DNA of 35,000 bases from an uncultured Pelagibacteraceae bacterium (GTDB taxonomy: Bacteria; Pseudomonadota; Alphaproteobacteria; Pelagibacterales; Pelagibacteraceae), in assembly GCA_902586495.1 (NCBI GenBank), contig CACIHQ010000002.1, positions 1 through 35,000 of the forward strand, given 5' to 3'. Below the pieces are notes generated by a model, which ran no database searches, was not told where the DNA came from, and saw only the letters and a list, made by a program, of their open reading frames with translations. Within the stretch, counting starts at the first letter, position 1; each line of letters begins with the position of its first letter. The position numbers were made by a program, and so were the translations under genes. Below are positions 8,669 to 17,267 of the stretch, piece after piece.

Positions 8669-9260
8669 CGACAACACTCTTTAATAAAAAATTAATTAAA
8701 TTAATCCCATTTCTATGACTTTTTTCTGGATGAAATTGTATACCTATAATATTTTTTTTTCTAACAATTGATGGGAATTTAATAAAATGATTAGATGTTG
8801 ATAAAATATAATCACTATCACATTCAACATAATAATTATGAGCAAAATAAAATTTTTTTTTATCAAAATCTTTCAATTTTTTTGTATAAATTTCATTCCA
8901 ACCCATGTGAAGACTGGCTTGATTTTTTGGACTTAAAAATTTTTTTACTTTACCAGAAATTAATCCCAAACCACTTAGCTTACCTTCCTCACTACTGTCA
9001 AATAAAATTTGCATACCAGCACAAATACCAATTAAATAAGTTTTATTTGAATCATTCAAATTTTTTAGTTGTTCGATAAGTTTTATCTTTTTTAAGTTAT
9101 CTATAACTTTATCAAAAGAACCAATACCTGGTAGAAAAACTAAATCGAAATCCTTAAGAATATCTCTGTCATCATAAATTTTAGCATTAAATCCACAATG
9201 GAAAAGTATATTTTTTAATGAAAGAATGTTACCACCTGAATTAATAATCAATATTTTCAT
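8658..9260 (-). CDS. wbuY: HisH-like glutamine amidotransferase subunit (WbuY/HisH2 family)
   Basis: A 200-residue class I glutamine amidotransferase. The catalytic triad is visible: C80 in LIGICAGMQIL, and H177 and E179 in GIQFHPEKS. The oxyanion-loop region reads LPGIGSF at residues 43-49. It would hydrolyse glutamine and hand ammonia to the HisF-like barrel, then to the PP-loop amidotransferase. It overlaps the hisF-like start by 11 bases and follows the GT2 gene by 6 bases, so the three subunits should be made in step. The length equals that of histidine-pathway HisH, but the neighbourhood is wholly polysaccharide. Confidence 0.9.
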   Translation of the reverse strand: MKILIINSGGNILSLKNILFHCGFNAKIYDDRDILKDFDLVFLPGIGSFDKVIDNLKKIKLIEQLKNLNDSNKTYLIGICAGMQILFDSSEEGKLSGLGLISGKVKKFLSPKNQASLHMGWNEIYTKKLKDFDKKKFYFAHNYYVECDSDYILSTSNHFIKFPSIVRKKNIIGIQFHPEKSHRNGINLINFLLKSVVDVT

Positions 9261-9266
9261 TTTATC

Positions 9267-10139
9267 TCAATTTTTTTTAAATTGTACTTTGTGAAAAGTT
9301 GGTTCTTTTAATATTAAATCTCTTAATAACAAAAAGGGTACAATAAAAATAATCGCAATAAAAATTAAATATTTTTTTTTTAAAAAAATTTTTTTTAAAT
9401 ATAAAAAATATATGTTTAATCTACGTATGAAATAAGCAAAATATTTAAAATATTTGTCTGTACTTGATCTTGGGTAGAATTTTTGACCATAGTCATGATT
9501 AATCCATTTACAGTTTTTATTATTTAAAAAAAGTATTTTACCATTTAATATTAAATCCATTTGAAAAACATAACACCAATTTGAAAGAGACATTTTATTT
9601 GGCCACCAATAACCTTCGAATGAACATTGTTTTAAAAAACTTAACCTGTGTAAACCATAAAAAAAAGCATCATCTGAATTGTAACAATATAAAAAAACTC
9701 TCTTAAAAACTGACTCGATGTCAAAATAACTTGGACGTAATAGTTTTTTATCTAATTTCTCATTGTAAAGTAACCAATATGGAACAGCGGTAGTGGCCAT
9801 TTTTTCTGAACTTAAAATTAAATATAAGTTTTCAATCGTAAATACATCAATTTCATCATCATCAGCCAACCACATAAAATATTCTGTAGAACACCTATCT
9901 CTTAAAAATAAAAAATTTTTTAAACTTCCAATATTTTTTTTATGATAATAAAACTCAATTTTTTCTGAGGAAAATTTCTTTTCTATATTTTTATAATCAG
10001 TGTATTTGTCATCTATTCCATCAACAGAAACTATTATATTAATTCCAAATTTTTCATAACTTTTTAGGCTATTTAACGCTCTTAATAAAAGATTTGGCCT
10101 TTGGTAAGTAGGTATACCAACTGTTATCTTGTTATTCAT
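9267..10139 (-). CDS. Family 2 glycosyltransferase with C-terminal membrane segment
   Basis: The product is 290 residues. The GT-A start VGIPTYQRP (residues 7-15) and the metal-binding acidic cluster LADDDEID (D93-D95) identify a GT2-type enzyme. A strongly hydrophobic stretch at about residues 253-272 next to a lysine-rich segment suggests anchoring to the inner leaflet. It is first in the leftward operon that includes the acetamidino trio, so it may transfer that sugar or initiate its part of the repeat; this is inference. The ATG at 10139 has no obvious Shine-Dalgarno sequence. Confidence 0.85.
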   Translation of the reverse strand: MNNKITVGIPTYQRPNLLLRALNSLKSYEKFGINIIVSVDGIDDKYTDYKNIEKKFSSEKIEFYYHKKNIGSLKNFLFLRDRCSTEYFMWLADDDEIDVFTIENLYLILSSEKMATTAVPYWLLYNEKLDKKLLRPSYFDIESVFKRVFLYCYNSDDAFFYGLHRLSFLKQCSFEGYWWPNKMSLSNWCYVFQMDLILNGKILFLNNKNCKWINHDYGQKFYPRSSTDKYFKYFAYFIRRLNIYFLYLKKIFLKKKYLIFIAIIFIVPFLLLRDLILKEPTFHKVQFKKN

Positions 10140-10229
10140 ATTTATCTGATTATTAATCTAAAAATATAAAAATTATACAATTTTTTATAATAAATATTTA
10201 TTAAAGATGAAATTATTATATTTTTTAAA
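10140..10229. promoter_or_regulatory. Divergent intergenic region, likely promoters for both flanking units
   Basis: Ninety bases separate the starts of a leftward nine-gene operon and a rightward methyltransferase gene. One of only two sizeable divergent gaps in the window, it must carry both promoters unless transcription reads through from elsewhere. A TATAAT hexamer on the plus strand (10186-10191) is a candidate -10 box, but no convincing -35 box is visible, and such hexamers occur by chance in DNA this AT-rich. No operator-like palindrome stands out. Confidence 0.35.
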
Positions 10230-10928
10230 ATGATAAAAGTTTTTAAATTTTTAAAATCTAGATTTATATATATAGTCAATTATTTTTTAAAACCAATATT
10301 ATACTTGCATCACTATAGTTCAAAAAAAATCAACTATGATTGGGATGTATCAAATGCAGCATATGAAAGAATTAATATTTTAAATAAAATTTCTGAGCAA
10401 ATATCTGCGAAAAAATACCTTGAAATAGGCTGTGATACTGATGTTGTTTTTAATAAAGTTAATTGTGAAAATAAGATAGGAGTAGATCCAATTAAAGGTG
10501 GGACAATTAGAGATACTAGTGATAACTTTTTCAAAAACAATAAAGAAAAATTTGATTTAATTTTTATCGATGGTTTACATACATTTGACCAAATTTTAAA
10601 AGATTTTCAAAACTCCTTTAAATTTTTGGAAGATGGAGGCTATATAGTAATGCATGATTTAATGCCTAGAAATTGGTTAGAAGAGCACGTTCCAAGAATA
10701 AGTAATAATTGGTGTGGTGATGTTTGGAAAATTTCATTCTTATTAAATGATATTCAGTATCACGAATATAATGTAATTTTGACTGATTTTGGACTAGGAG
10801 TCTTTAAAAAAAAAGGAAACAAATTATTTTTAAATAAAATAGATATGAAAAGAAAAAAATTTGATTTTTTTTGTGAAAATTTCCCAAAACTAAACTTGAT
10901 TAAAAAAGAAGAATTTTTAAAAAAATAA
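10230..10928 (+). CDS. Class I SAM-dependent methyltransferase (Methyltransf_24-like)
   Basis: A 232-residue protein. Motif I is KYLEIGC (residues 62-68), the acidic end of strand 2 is IGVDP (83-87), then FIDGLH (112-117) and the post-II stretch GGYIVMHDLMP (136-146), the order of Rossmann-fold SAM methyltransferases of the Methyltransf_24 group. The VDP...FIDGLHTF...HDLMP combination is typical of small methyltransferases in surface-glycan and nucleotide-sugar loci. A hydrophobic N-terminal segment (about residues 10-26) could make it membrane-associated. It is a single rightward gene between two leftward units, and its stop abuts the stop of the convergent NeuB-like gene with no bases between. 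The methylated substrate, perhaps a terminal or repeat sugar, is unknown. Confidence 0.8.
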   Translation: MIKVFKFLKSRFIYIVNYFLKPILYLHHYSSKKINYDWDVSNAAYERINILNKISEQISAKKYLEIGCDTDVVFNKVNCENKIGVDPIKGGTIRDTSDNFFKNNKEKFDLIFIDGLHTFDQILKDFQNSFKFLEDGGYIVMHDLMPRNWLEEHVPRISNNWCGDVWKISFLLNDIQYHEYNVILTDFGLGVFKKKGNKLFLNKIDMKRKKFDFFCENFPKLNLIKKEEFLKK

Positions 10929-11726
10929 CTAATTTTTTCTAAATCTTCCTCTGTAATTTTCATACACATCTATCTCACTTCTTTGAATATTCAGTCCATG
11001 ATCAATCATCATTTTTTGTATTTCTTTTTCGTAATTACAAATTTGTTCCAATTCTTTAGGAAGTATGGCAAATTTATTATCTCTACCTTCCAATTTATTA
11101 TCTATAGTAAAATGTTTTTCAATTACTTTTGCTCCATTACTCAAGGCAAATAATGCATCATTAATACCCTTTGCGTGTCCAGAATAACCAACATTTCTAA
11201 AATTTTCTTTTAAATAAAAGAATTTTTTAAAATTACAATAATCATAATCTAGAGGATATGTACTTACACAATGTAAAATAAAAAATTTTTCTAAATCTTT
11301 AAATTGTAATAAATTTTCTAATTCATTTTTTTTCAAAGCACCTGTTGAGACAAACACATACTCAAAATCATTTAAGGATTTTTTTATAAGGTCTATATCA
11401 TAAGCTTCCACAGAAGGTATTTTTATATATTTTGTGCTAACTGATTTAAGAATTTCATATTCTTTATCACTAAAAATAGAGGCAAAGCATTCAATGTTTA
11501 TGGATTTAGAATAATTAAATAATTCTAAATATCTATCATGATTCAAAAAAGCCTTTTGGTAAATCTCGCGTCTGCCATCATTATCCCATTCCCCCTTTTT
11601 TAAATTAGAAGGATCCCACAATTGAAATTTAACAATTTTACAACCTGATTTTTTAGAAGAATCAATCATCTTTTTTGCTAACTGAAGATCTCCTAAAAAA
11701 TTCCAACCAATTTCAGAAATAACCAT
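10929..11726 (-). CDS. NeuB-family nonulosonate synthase, short form without SAF domain
   Basis: A 265-residue TIM-barrel protein related to N-acetylneuraminate/pseudaminate/legionaminate synthases, which condense phosphoenolpyruvate with a six-carbon amino sugar to give a nine-carbon 3-deoxy acid. It begins directly at ISEIGWNFLGD (canonical AEIGxNHxGD). The metal-site histidines appear as SGH (H184) and IEKH (H205), and HCVSTYP (residues 152-158) matches the family. Normal NeuB proteins are about 340-350 residues, with a C-terminal SAF (antifreeze-like) domain that completes the partner subunit's active site. Here the chain stops just after the barrel. A stop codon lies three codons upstream of the ATG, so the N-terminus cannot be longer. 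It is last in the long leftward run, 30 bases after the radical SAM gene. Confidence 0.85.
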   Translation of the reverse strand: MVISEIGWNFLGDLQLAKKMIDSSKKSGCKIVKFQLWDPSNLKKGEWDNDGRREIYQKAFLNHDRYLELFNYSKSINIECFASIFSDKEYEILKSVSTKYIKIPSVEAYDIDLIKKSLNDFEYVFVSTGALKKNELENLLQFKDLEKFFILHCVSTYPLDYDYCNFKKFFYLKENFRNVGYSGHAKGINDALFALSNGAKVIEKHFTIDNKLEGRDNKFAILPKELEQICNYEKEIQKMMIDHGLNIQRSEIDVYENYRGRFRKN

Positions 11727-11756
11727 TAATGTCTATTCCATATTTGTTCATTTAAA

Positions 11757-12824
11757 TTATTTTACAAAATTAACCCAGAGCTTTTTATTGGTTACTAAAG
11801 CTACATTTTGAGCACAACCCCAATCACAATGACAATTATTTTTTATATTACTACTTTCAATGAATTTATCAGAATTTAAAGCTAATAAAGATTTAAGATT
11901 ATTGTTATAATTTTTAACATTTCCCAATTTATTTGATAAAACTTCACAAGGATAAACATCTCCGTATTCTGATAAAACAACAATTTTTTTAGATGCGTTG
12001 CAATATTTACCTAAATTTTGTTCTTTTTCAAAATCTGATCTGATTTTTTCTTTTGTCTTTTTAACTAATAAAGACAGTCTTGTTATTAAGCTACCTTTTT
12101 TTTTTTGTTCTTTATTGATTTGATCAACTTTAGCTAACAATTTCTTAAAATGTAAAAAGTCTAAACCAGACTTACCTTTAGCGTTTCCATGTACTTTTGA
12201 TAAAATCATTCTATTAAAAAAAAAGTTTTTTTTTGAAAAATCAATTAATTCCTCGACTTCGGCTGCATTGAATGTAGAGTAAGTAATTACAATTTTAGTA
12301 GATAAATTTTTGTATTTTTTTGAAAGTTTTTCAACAACTTTATTAGTTTCTATCATTTTTTTAAATAACCCAGGAATTTGTCTGATCTCATCATGCTTTT
12401 TTTCAGGGGCATCGATCGACAATTGAATGTTTATTTCCGTTTCAGAGTATTCTTCTAACAAATTGGTCAACTTTTTTTCTATCTTATCAGGATAAGAACC
12501 GTTTGTTGGCACACTTATCATAAGAGGTTTAGAATTTTTAATTATAATCCTTATTATATCATCTAAATCATTTCTTAAAAACGGCTCTCCCCCACTTAAC
12601 GAAACATATGGAATATATCCAGCAAGTTTAAAAATTTGCTCAATTTCATTTATCTTTAATTCTTTACTTAAATTTTGATTAGCGAGCTCTATGTTATCTA
12701 AATAAAAACAAAATTTACATCTAGCATTACATCTTGCTGTTACAAAATAAATTAAATGAAAAATTTCATCATTTTTTTGCGCGCTGTAAATAGCCTTTGA
12801 GACATTTAAAATATTTTTAATCAT
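11757..12824 (-). CDS. Radical SAM enzyme with SPASM-like C-terminal cysteines
   Basis: The product is 355 residues. TARCNARCKFC gives C32, C36 and C39, the CxxxCxxC cluster-binding motif of radical SAM enzymes, and SLSGGEPFLR provides the GGE SAM-contact motif. The C-terminal part has a string of cysteines (KYC, YPCEV, NNCHC, WGC) resembling a SPASM/twitch auxiliary Fe-S domain. Such enzymes do C-H chemistry on peptides, sugars or nucleotides, and the substrate here cannot be deduced. The start overlaps the upstream GT2 gene by 8 bases, and the next gene is a NeuB-family synthase, so a role in making or altering an unusual glycan sugar is a reasonable guess. A maturase role for a ribosomal peptide is less likely because no precursor ORF is nearby. 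Confidence 0.85.
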   Translation of the reverse strand: MIKNILNVSKAIYSAQKNDEIFHLIYFVTARCNARCKFCFYLDNIELANQNLSKELKINEIEQIFKLAGYIPYVSLSGGEPFLRNDLDDIIRIIIKNSKPLMISVPTNGSYPDKIEKKLTNLLEEYSETEINIQLSIDAPEKKHDEIRQIPGLFKKMIETNKVVEKLSKKYKNLSTKIVITYSTFNAAEVEELIDFSKKNFFFNRMILSKVHGNAKGKSGLDFLHFKKLLAKVDQINKEQKKKGSLITRLSLLVKKTKEKIRSDFEKEQNLGKYCNASKKIVVLSEYGDVYPCEVLSNKLGNVKNYNNNLKSLLALNSDKFIESSNIKNNCHCDWGCAQNVALVTNKKLWVNFVK

Positions 12825-13632
12825 TAATAAAACTTCTTACTTTTTCTTTATCCAAATTAAACAAGTAAAGTAAAAATAAAAATAATATACTTAACATAGA
12901 TTTTACAAATGTAAGACTTAATTTACTTTTCTTCAAGACGTTAAAAATATAAATTCTATTTGTGAATAAACAGTATATTAGTTTAAGTTTTGTCATCTTA
13001 CTTGATATTGACACTCCATAAATCTCGTATTTTTTTACAAAATATTCCTGAATATTGTATCCTTTTCCGATTGTTAATAATTTTGAAATTAATCGATGAT
13101 CTTCACCAAATGAAATATTCTCATCGTACATGTCCGTAAGTAAAAAATCTTTTTTTTTAAAAATTATTGAGGAATGACAAAAAGGATTGTAATAGTAAAT
13201 TGTTTTTATTATATCGGTAAAAGATTTTTTTCTTTCTGAAAAACTCTCCCTTTTATAATTACTAATAATTACATTTGATCCTACAATCGAATACTCTCTA
13301 TTTTGTATAAGAAAATTTATTTGTTTTTCAGTTTTAAGTGGAAAAATAAAATCATCTGAGTCTAAAATAGATATATATTCTCCTTTACTGACCAAAATTC
13401 CATGGTTTCTACATTTTGAGGGCCCAATATTTTTGTTTTTTTTTATTAAAATAAGATTTTTTAAATTTAGCTCTAAAACTATTTGAACAGTATTGTCATT
13501 AGAAAAATCATCAATTACTATAATTTCTATATTTGGGTATGTTTGATTTAAAACACTTTTAAGACACCTAAGAATGGTTCTTTCACTGTTGTATGTTGGA
13601 ATAATGATGCTGACTAATGGTAAATTACTCAT
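12817..13632 (-). CDS. Family 2 glycosyltransferase (GT-A fold)
   Basis: A 271-residue protein beginning with PLVSIIIPTYNSE (residues 5-17), the classical GT2 opening. A VIDDFSNDNT loop (about 39-48) and ISILDSDDF with the metal-binding D91/D93/D94 follow. An acidic GEDHRL motif near residue 180 probably contains the catalytic base. A hydrophobic segment at about 242-262 could attach it to the membrane. It lies between a LIC12162-like transferase and the radical SAM gene, with a 40-base gap upstream and an 8-base overlap downstream. Donor sugar not determinable. Confidence 0.88.
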   Translation of the reverse strand: MSNLPLVSIIIPTYNSERTILRCLKSVLNQTYPNIEIIVIDDFSNDNTVQIVLELNLKNLILIKKNKNIGPSKCRNHGILVSKGEYISILDSDDFIFPLKTEKQINFLIQNREYSIVGSNVIISNYKRESFSERKKSFTDIIKTIYYYNPFCHSSIIFKKKDFLLTDMYDENISFGEDHRLISKLLTIGKGYNIQEYFVKKYEIYGVSISSKMTKLKLIYCLFTNRIYIFNVLKKSKLSLTFVKSMLSILFLFLLYLFNLDKEKVRSFIND

Positions 13633-13672
13633 AACTTAAAAGTTTCATTGTAAGTCTACTTTCATAAATTTA

Positions 13673-15295
13673 TTATATAAGAAAGTATTTAGACCAATCA
13701 CTTACATAAGTACTATTAACATTACCAAATTTTTTTTTAAAAATCCTCAATTTTTTCTGTCTTTCTTTTTGAAACCACCAGAAACTTATATCATTTTTTT
13801 TATCTAAAAAATCCTTTAAATCATTGTAATTTGAAAAATATAAATTCATCTTTTTTAAATCGTTAATAAATTCTTTGCCAAGCTTCGATAAGGAATGTTT
13901 TTTTTTATCAAGTACTAATAAAAAAGGTATATCAAAAGATAAAGTCTCAAATAACATTGTACTGATATATTCAAATATAATTAATTTAGATTTAAATATT
14001 ATATCTTTATCAGTTTTAATTTTTTTTATTGGTACATCAAATTCTTTACTAACCTCTTCAATTGAAAGCTGATCTGGATACCTGAATTCAGGGTAATATT
14101 TTACAATTAAATTCTGATTTATATTTTTTAAAAAAAAGGAAATTTCTTTTACATATTTTTTATATAAAAATAACTCTGTAAAAACGGACTGAAAATTACT
14201 CCTTCTAAGCGGTCTAATTACGTAACAAATTTGATTATTTTTTTTACTATTTAAGTAAACTTTGTTTCTCTCATAAAAATAATTAAGTCTTATAGAAGAA
14301 AGTTTTTTAATGAATCTTTTTTTATTTGAAAACCAATTTATAAATATGTCACTAATATCATTTTCATTAGTACCTAAATATTTCAATTTATACAAACCAT
14401 AATTCCCTCCATGTTGACCTATAATTAATTTTTTGAATTTTTGATTCTTCCAATTTGCTAGGTTAATTTTCAATATTTCGTCATCTATATAAGTAGAGTC
14501 TGTATAAATTTTTTCTGGTTTTTTTAAAAAAGATTTACCAAAAGAATTAAGTTCCTCAAAATATTCTAGGTAAAACTTTGGCATAATTTTATTTAAAACT
14601 TTAAAAATATGATAATTTTTTCCGTGCTCATTAAAGCTTTTATTAAATTCAAATCTAAGATTTGACGTTTCATCAATATATTTAATTGATAAATTATTAT
14701 GTAAATTAGGTATAGGAATGATTTTAAAAAACGACGATAAAAACAACTTTAAAAGATTTCTATTACCGAATCTTGAATTAGATAAATACACTGGCTTTTT
14801 AACAAGATAATTTGCAAATTTTAAAAATGATAATTTCCAGTTGAATTTTGCAATTAATTTAATTTTTTTGATTTTTTTGAACTTATCATTATCAAATTTC
14901 AAACATGATATAAAAAACGGATAAAATTCTTTATTATTAACAAGCTTTAAGAATTCATTATAATCTGCGGGGATTTGAAAATTATATTTTTTAGTGTATT
15001 TTTTTAAAGATTTTTGAAACTTATTTCCCTTGAAAAAAAAGCTATAAAATAGATATATAGATAGAGACTTATCCAACCATGGGCCAATTATAACCTGCCA
15101 CTCTAAGCTAGAGAAATTCTTATTATGTATAGAATTAAGTTTAATAGCATACTCTTTTAAAATTTCTCTCCTTAAAATCTTAAAATTTTTATTATAGAAT
15201 TTATTAAAAATAAAATATTTTTTTTCTTTCTGAGTCTCTAAATAATTATCTATTTGTTCAAGACACTTTTTTTTTTTAAAAAAATTTTTTTTCAT
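13673..15295 (-). CDS. LIC12162-family surface-glycan transferase
   Basis: A large 540-residue cytoplasmic protein, very rich in Lys and Phe. The C-terminal half has an IIGQHGGNYG stretch, DIFINWF, VIRPLRRSNFQS and a late TMLFETLSFDIPFLLV motif, in which a Glu follows a Thr-rich turn and precedes a hydrophobic strand. This recalls the putative transferases called the LIC12162 family from Leptospira O-antigen loci (recognition from memory), which resemble GT-B enzymes. No membrane helix is evident. It sits 10 bases upstream of position 15306, where the large membrane protein ends. It may transfer an unusual sugar such as a nonulosonic acid; that is inference from the neighbourhood. Confidence 0.65.
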   Translation of the reverse strand: MKKNFFKKKKCLEQIDNYLETQKEKKYFIFNKFYNKNFKILRREILKEYAIKLNSIHNKNFSSLEWQVIIGPWLDKSLSIYLFYSFFFKGNKFQKSLKKYTKKYNFQIPADYNEFLKLVNNKEFYPFFISCLKFDNDKFKKIKKIKLIAKFNWKLSFLKFANYLVKKPVYLSNSRFGNRNLLKLFLSSFFKIIPIPNLHNNLSIKYIDETSNLRFEFNKSFNEHGKNYHIFKVLNKIMPKFYLEYFEELNSFGKSFLKKPEKIYTDSTYIDDEILKINLANWKNQKFKKLIIGQHGGNYGLYKLKYLGTNENDISDIFINWFSNKKRFIKKLSSIRLNYFYERNKVYLNSKKNNQICYVIRPLRRSNFQSVFTELFLYKKYVKEISFFLKNINQNLIVKYYPEFRYPDQLSIEEVSKEFDVPIKKIKTDKDIIFKSKLIIFEYISTMLFETLSFDIPFLLVLDKKKHSLSKLGKEFINDLKKMNLYFSNYNDLKDFLDKKNDISFWWFQKERQKKLRIFKKKFGNVNSTYVSDWSKYFLI

Positions 15296-15305
15296 TATTT
15301 GATGT

Positions 15306-17267
15306 TTATATCAATCTATACAGATAGATATCACTTAGGTGTGGATGTTTAATATTTTGAAATTTTCTAATAAATTCCAAATTTTTGTCATTATCTTTTA
15401 TCGAAGTAATGGAAAATATATATCTACAGCCAAGATTTTTTAACGCATTATAATTGAGATTTAAAATAATTTCATTTGGAATATTTTTTTTAAATTTTAT
15501 TAAATTCTTACCTAAATCTGCTGAATAAATATAATTTCGTTTACCAGAACTATCATAATATTTTTTAATAACTTGATTTTTTTCTAGCTCAGTTTCGATC
15601 ACTTTTCTGAATTTTTTTTTATATTTAAGATCGTACGAAGATAAGTAAAAATCAACTACGTTAAAACCATTAAATAATGGAATTGACGGCGAAAGACCAA
15701 CACTTCCTACTTTAAACTCTGATATATCCTCAGGTATATAATTTTTAATCTCTGAGAAAAGGTCTTTGTTAAAATATTCATCAAATGTTGTAGTATCTAT
15801 GCCATTGTGATGCCAGCTATATCTATAATCAAAAGATAAAACTTTATTCAGTTTTAAAATATTTAAATTATAGACAGCCTGTGTAAATATCAAAAAATAT
15901 ACAAGAATATATTTAAAGCTGATTTTAGTTTTTAAAAATTTTTTTTTTCTGAATAAAAAAAACGATAAAAACACAATTGATAAAATAAATATTAAAAAAT
16001 TTATAGAGAAAATAATCTTTTTAAGAATATATGGATATTGTAAATTGTAATTTTCTGCTAAAATAGGAACATATAAAATTTTAATCAATATTAACATAAG
16101 TAAAACAAAAAATATAAAATAATTTAATTTATGTAATATTATTTGTTTATCTCTAAAAATTTCGCTTGAATAAATTTTAAATATTGAAAAATAAAAAATT
16201 AAATACCAGATTAGTGGTTGTAACCAATGTATTCTCTCAAACTTAATCATTTTTAAAACCTCAAAATTTCTGAAAATTAGATATTGGATACCTCCATAGG
16301 CCATAATTCCATAAAGAATTGATATCAATAAGTTAAGAGAAACTAATTTAATAAGAATATTTTGTTGAGTATAAAAATTTTTTTTTTTTAGAAACAACGC
16401 AGTTATCAAAGTGATTAACACGAAATAAGTATGCATACTTGGGGAGTGCTCATGACCAAATAAAAATAATCCAAAAGAGTTGCTAAAAGAACTAAATAAT
16501 CTATCTGCCCAAAGTTGACTTTCAAAATAAAATTCTGATCTTATAGATTGGAAGTCAGTTTCAAAGAAAATCAAATATAAACCTTTGTATATCGATGCAA
16601 AATAAAAAATGCACATCAATAAAAAAATTTTCAATAAAGAGTAATTGAAAATATTTTTTTTTATTAATTGATAGAGGAATATCATTGATATTGCTATTAA
16701 GACTGCAAAACCCCCTAAAACTAAATTTGAAAAAAAAGGAAATACTAAACAAATAAACCAATCAATTTTTTTATGTTTTTTTTTATAAAAATTTAAAATT
16801 GAATTTAATAACAAAGGTTGTGCAGCAACTGTTAAAAATGGTGAGGGATTAAATGGAAGAAATGCAAATGTTAATGATAAAAATAAAACTAGATAATTGT
16901 TATTATATTTTAATTTAAAATGGTTTAAGATTAGTAAAAAAAAACCAACAAAAGCAATAATTCTAGTTATAATTTCATTTAAAATATATCCATAATAAAC
17001 TGGTAATATCTTATAAATTAACTCTCCTATATTAATACTTGGAAAAATGTTTCCAATTATTATCCCATCTCCAATCTGCTCTACTATGAATGAAGGATTA
17101 AAATATTTAAATGTATCTTGTGAAAGGAGAGACCAATATACAAATCTTCCATCTAAATTATCAAACGCATCAATAATAGCATTATTATAATTAAAGTATT
17201 TTAATAAAAAAAAAATACCTAGGATAATTAATCCTAAACAAATTAGCTTTGACTCATACCTATACAT
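15306..17267 (-). CDS. Large polytopic membrane protein, GT-C/DUF6044-like
   Basis: The product is 653 residues, with about 12-13 hydrophobic helices over the first 470 residues and a soluble, presumably periplasmic, C-terminal part of about 180 residues. The first loop carries an acidic DAFDNLDGR stretch (D33, D36, D39). Acidic residues at this position, followed by a long helix bundle, are the layout of GT-C enzymes that use lipid-phosphate-linked sugars at the periplasmic face, and it resembles the DUF6044 group. It is coupled by an 8-base overlap to a DPM1-like GT2 gene, the usual partner that charges polyprenyl phosphate with a sugar. A side-branch glycosylation function is plausible but not proven. 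Confidence 0.65.
   Translation of the reverse strand: MYRYESKLICLGLIILGIFFLLKYFNYNNAIIDAFDNLDGRFVYWSLLSQDTFKYFNPSFIVEQIGDGIIIGNIFPSINIGELIYKILPVYYGYILNEIITRIIAFVGFFLLILNHFKLKYNNNYLVLFLSLTFAFLPFNPSPFLTVAAQPLLLNSILNFYKKKHKKIDWFICLVFPFFSNLVLGGFAVLIAISMIFLYQLIKKNIFNYSLLKIFLLMCIFYFASIYKGLYLIFFETDFQSIRSEFYFESQLWADRLFSSFSNSFGLFLFGHEHSPSMHTYFVLITLITALFLKKKNFYTQQNILIKLVSLNLLISILYGIMAYGGIQYLIFRNFEVLKMIKFERIHWLQPLIWYLIFYFSIFKIYSSEIFRDKQIILHKLNYFIFFVLLMLILIKILYVPILAENYNLQYPYILKKIIFSINFLIFILSIVFLSFFLFRKKKFLKTKISFKYILVYFLIFTQAVYNLNILKLNKVLSFDYRYSWHHNGIDTTTFDEYFNKDLFSEIKNYIPEDISEFKVGSVGLSPSIPLFNGFNVVDFYLSSYDLKYKKKFRKVIETELEKNQVIKKYYDSSGKRNYIYSADLGKNLIKFKKNIPNEIILNLNYNALKNLGCRYIFSITSIKDNDKNLEFIRKFQNIKHPHLSDIYLYRLI

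Noticed and set aside
7907-9260. HisH/HisF genes as histidine biosynthesis
   Set aside because: The HisF-like protein lacks the Asp11 equivalent, the genes overlap an N-acetyl-sugar amidotransferase, and no other his gene is near.
13875-14072. Small plus-strand open frame inside the LIC12162-like gene
   Set aside because: Antisense shadow of a long, motif-bearing minus-strand gene; no family features. The same applies to other short antisense frames such as 2672-2854, 8795-9079, 19874-20230, 22312-22530 and 30151-30444.
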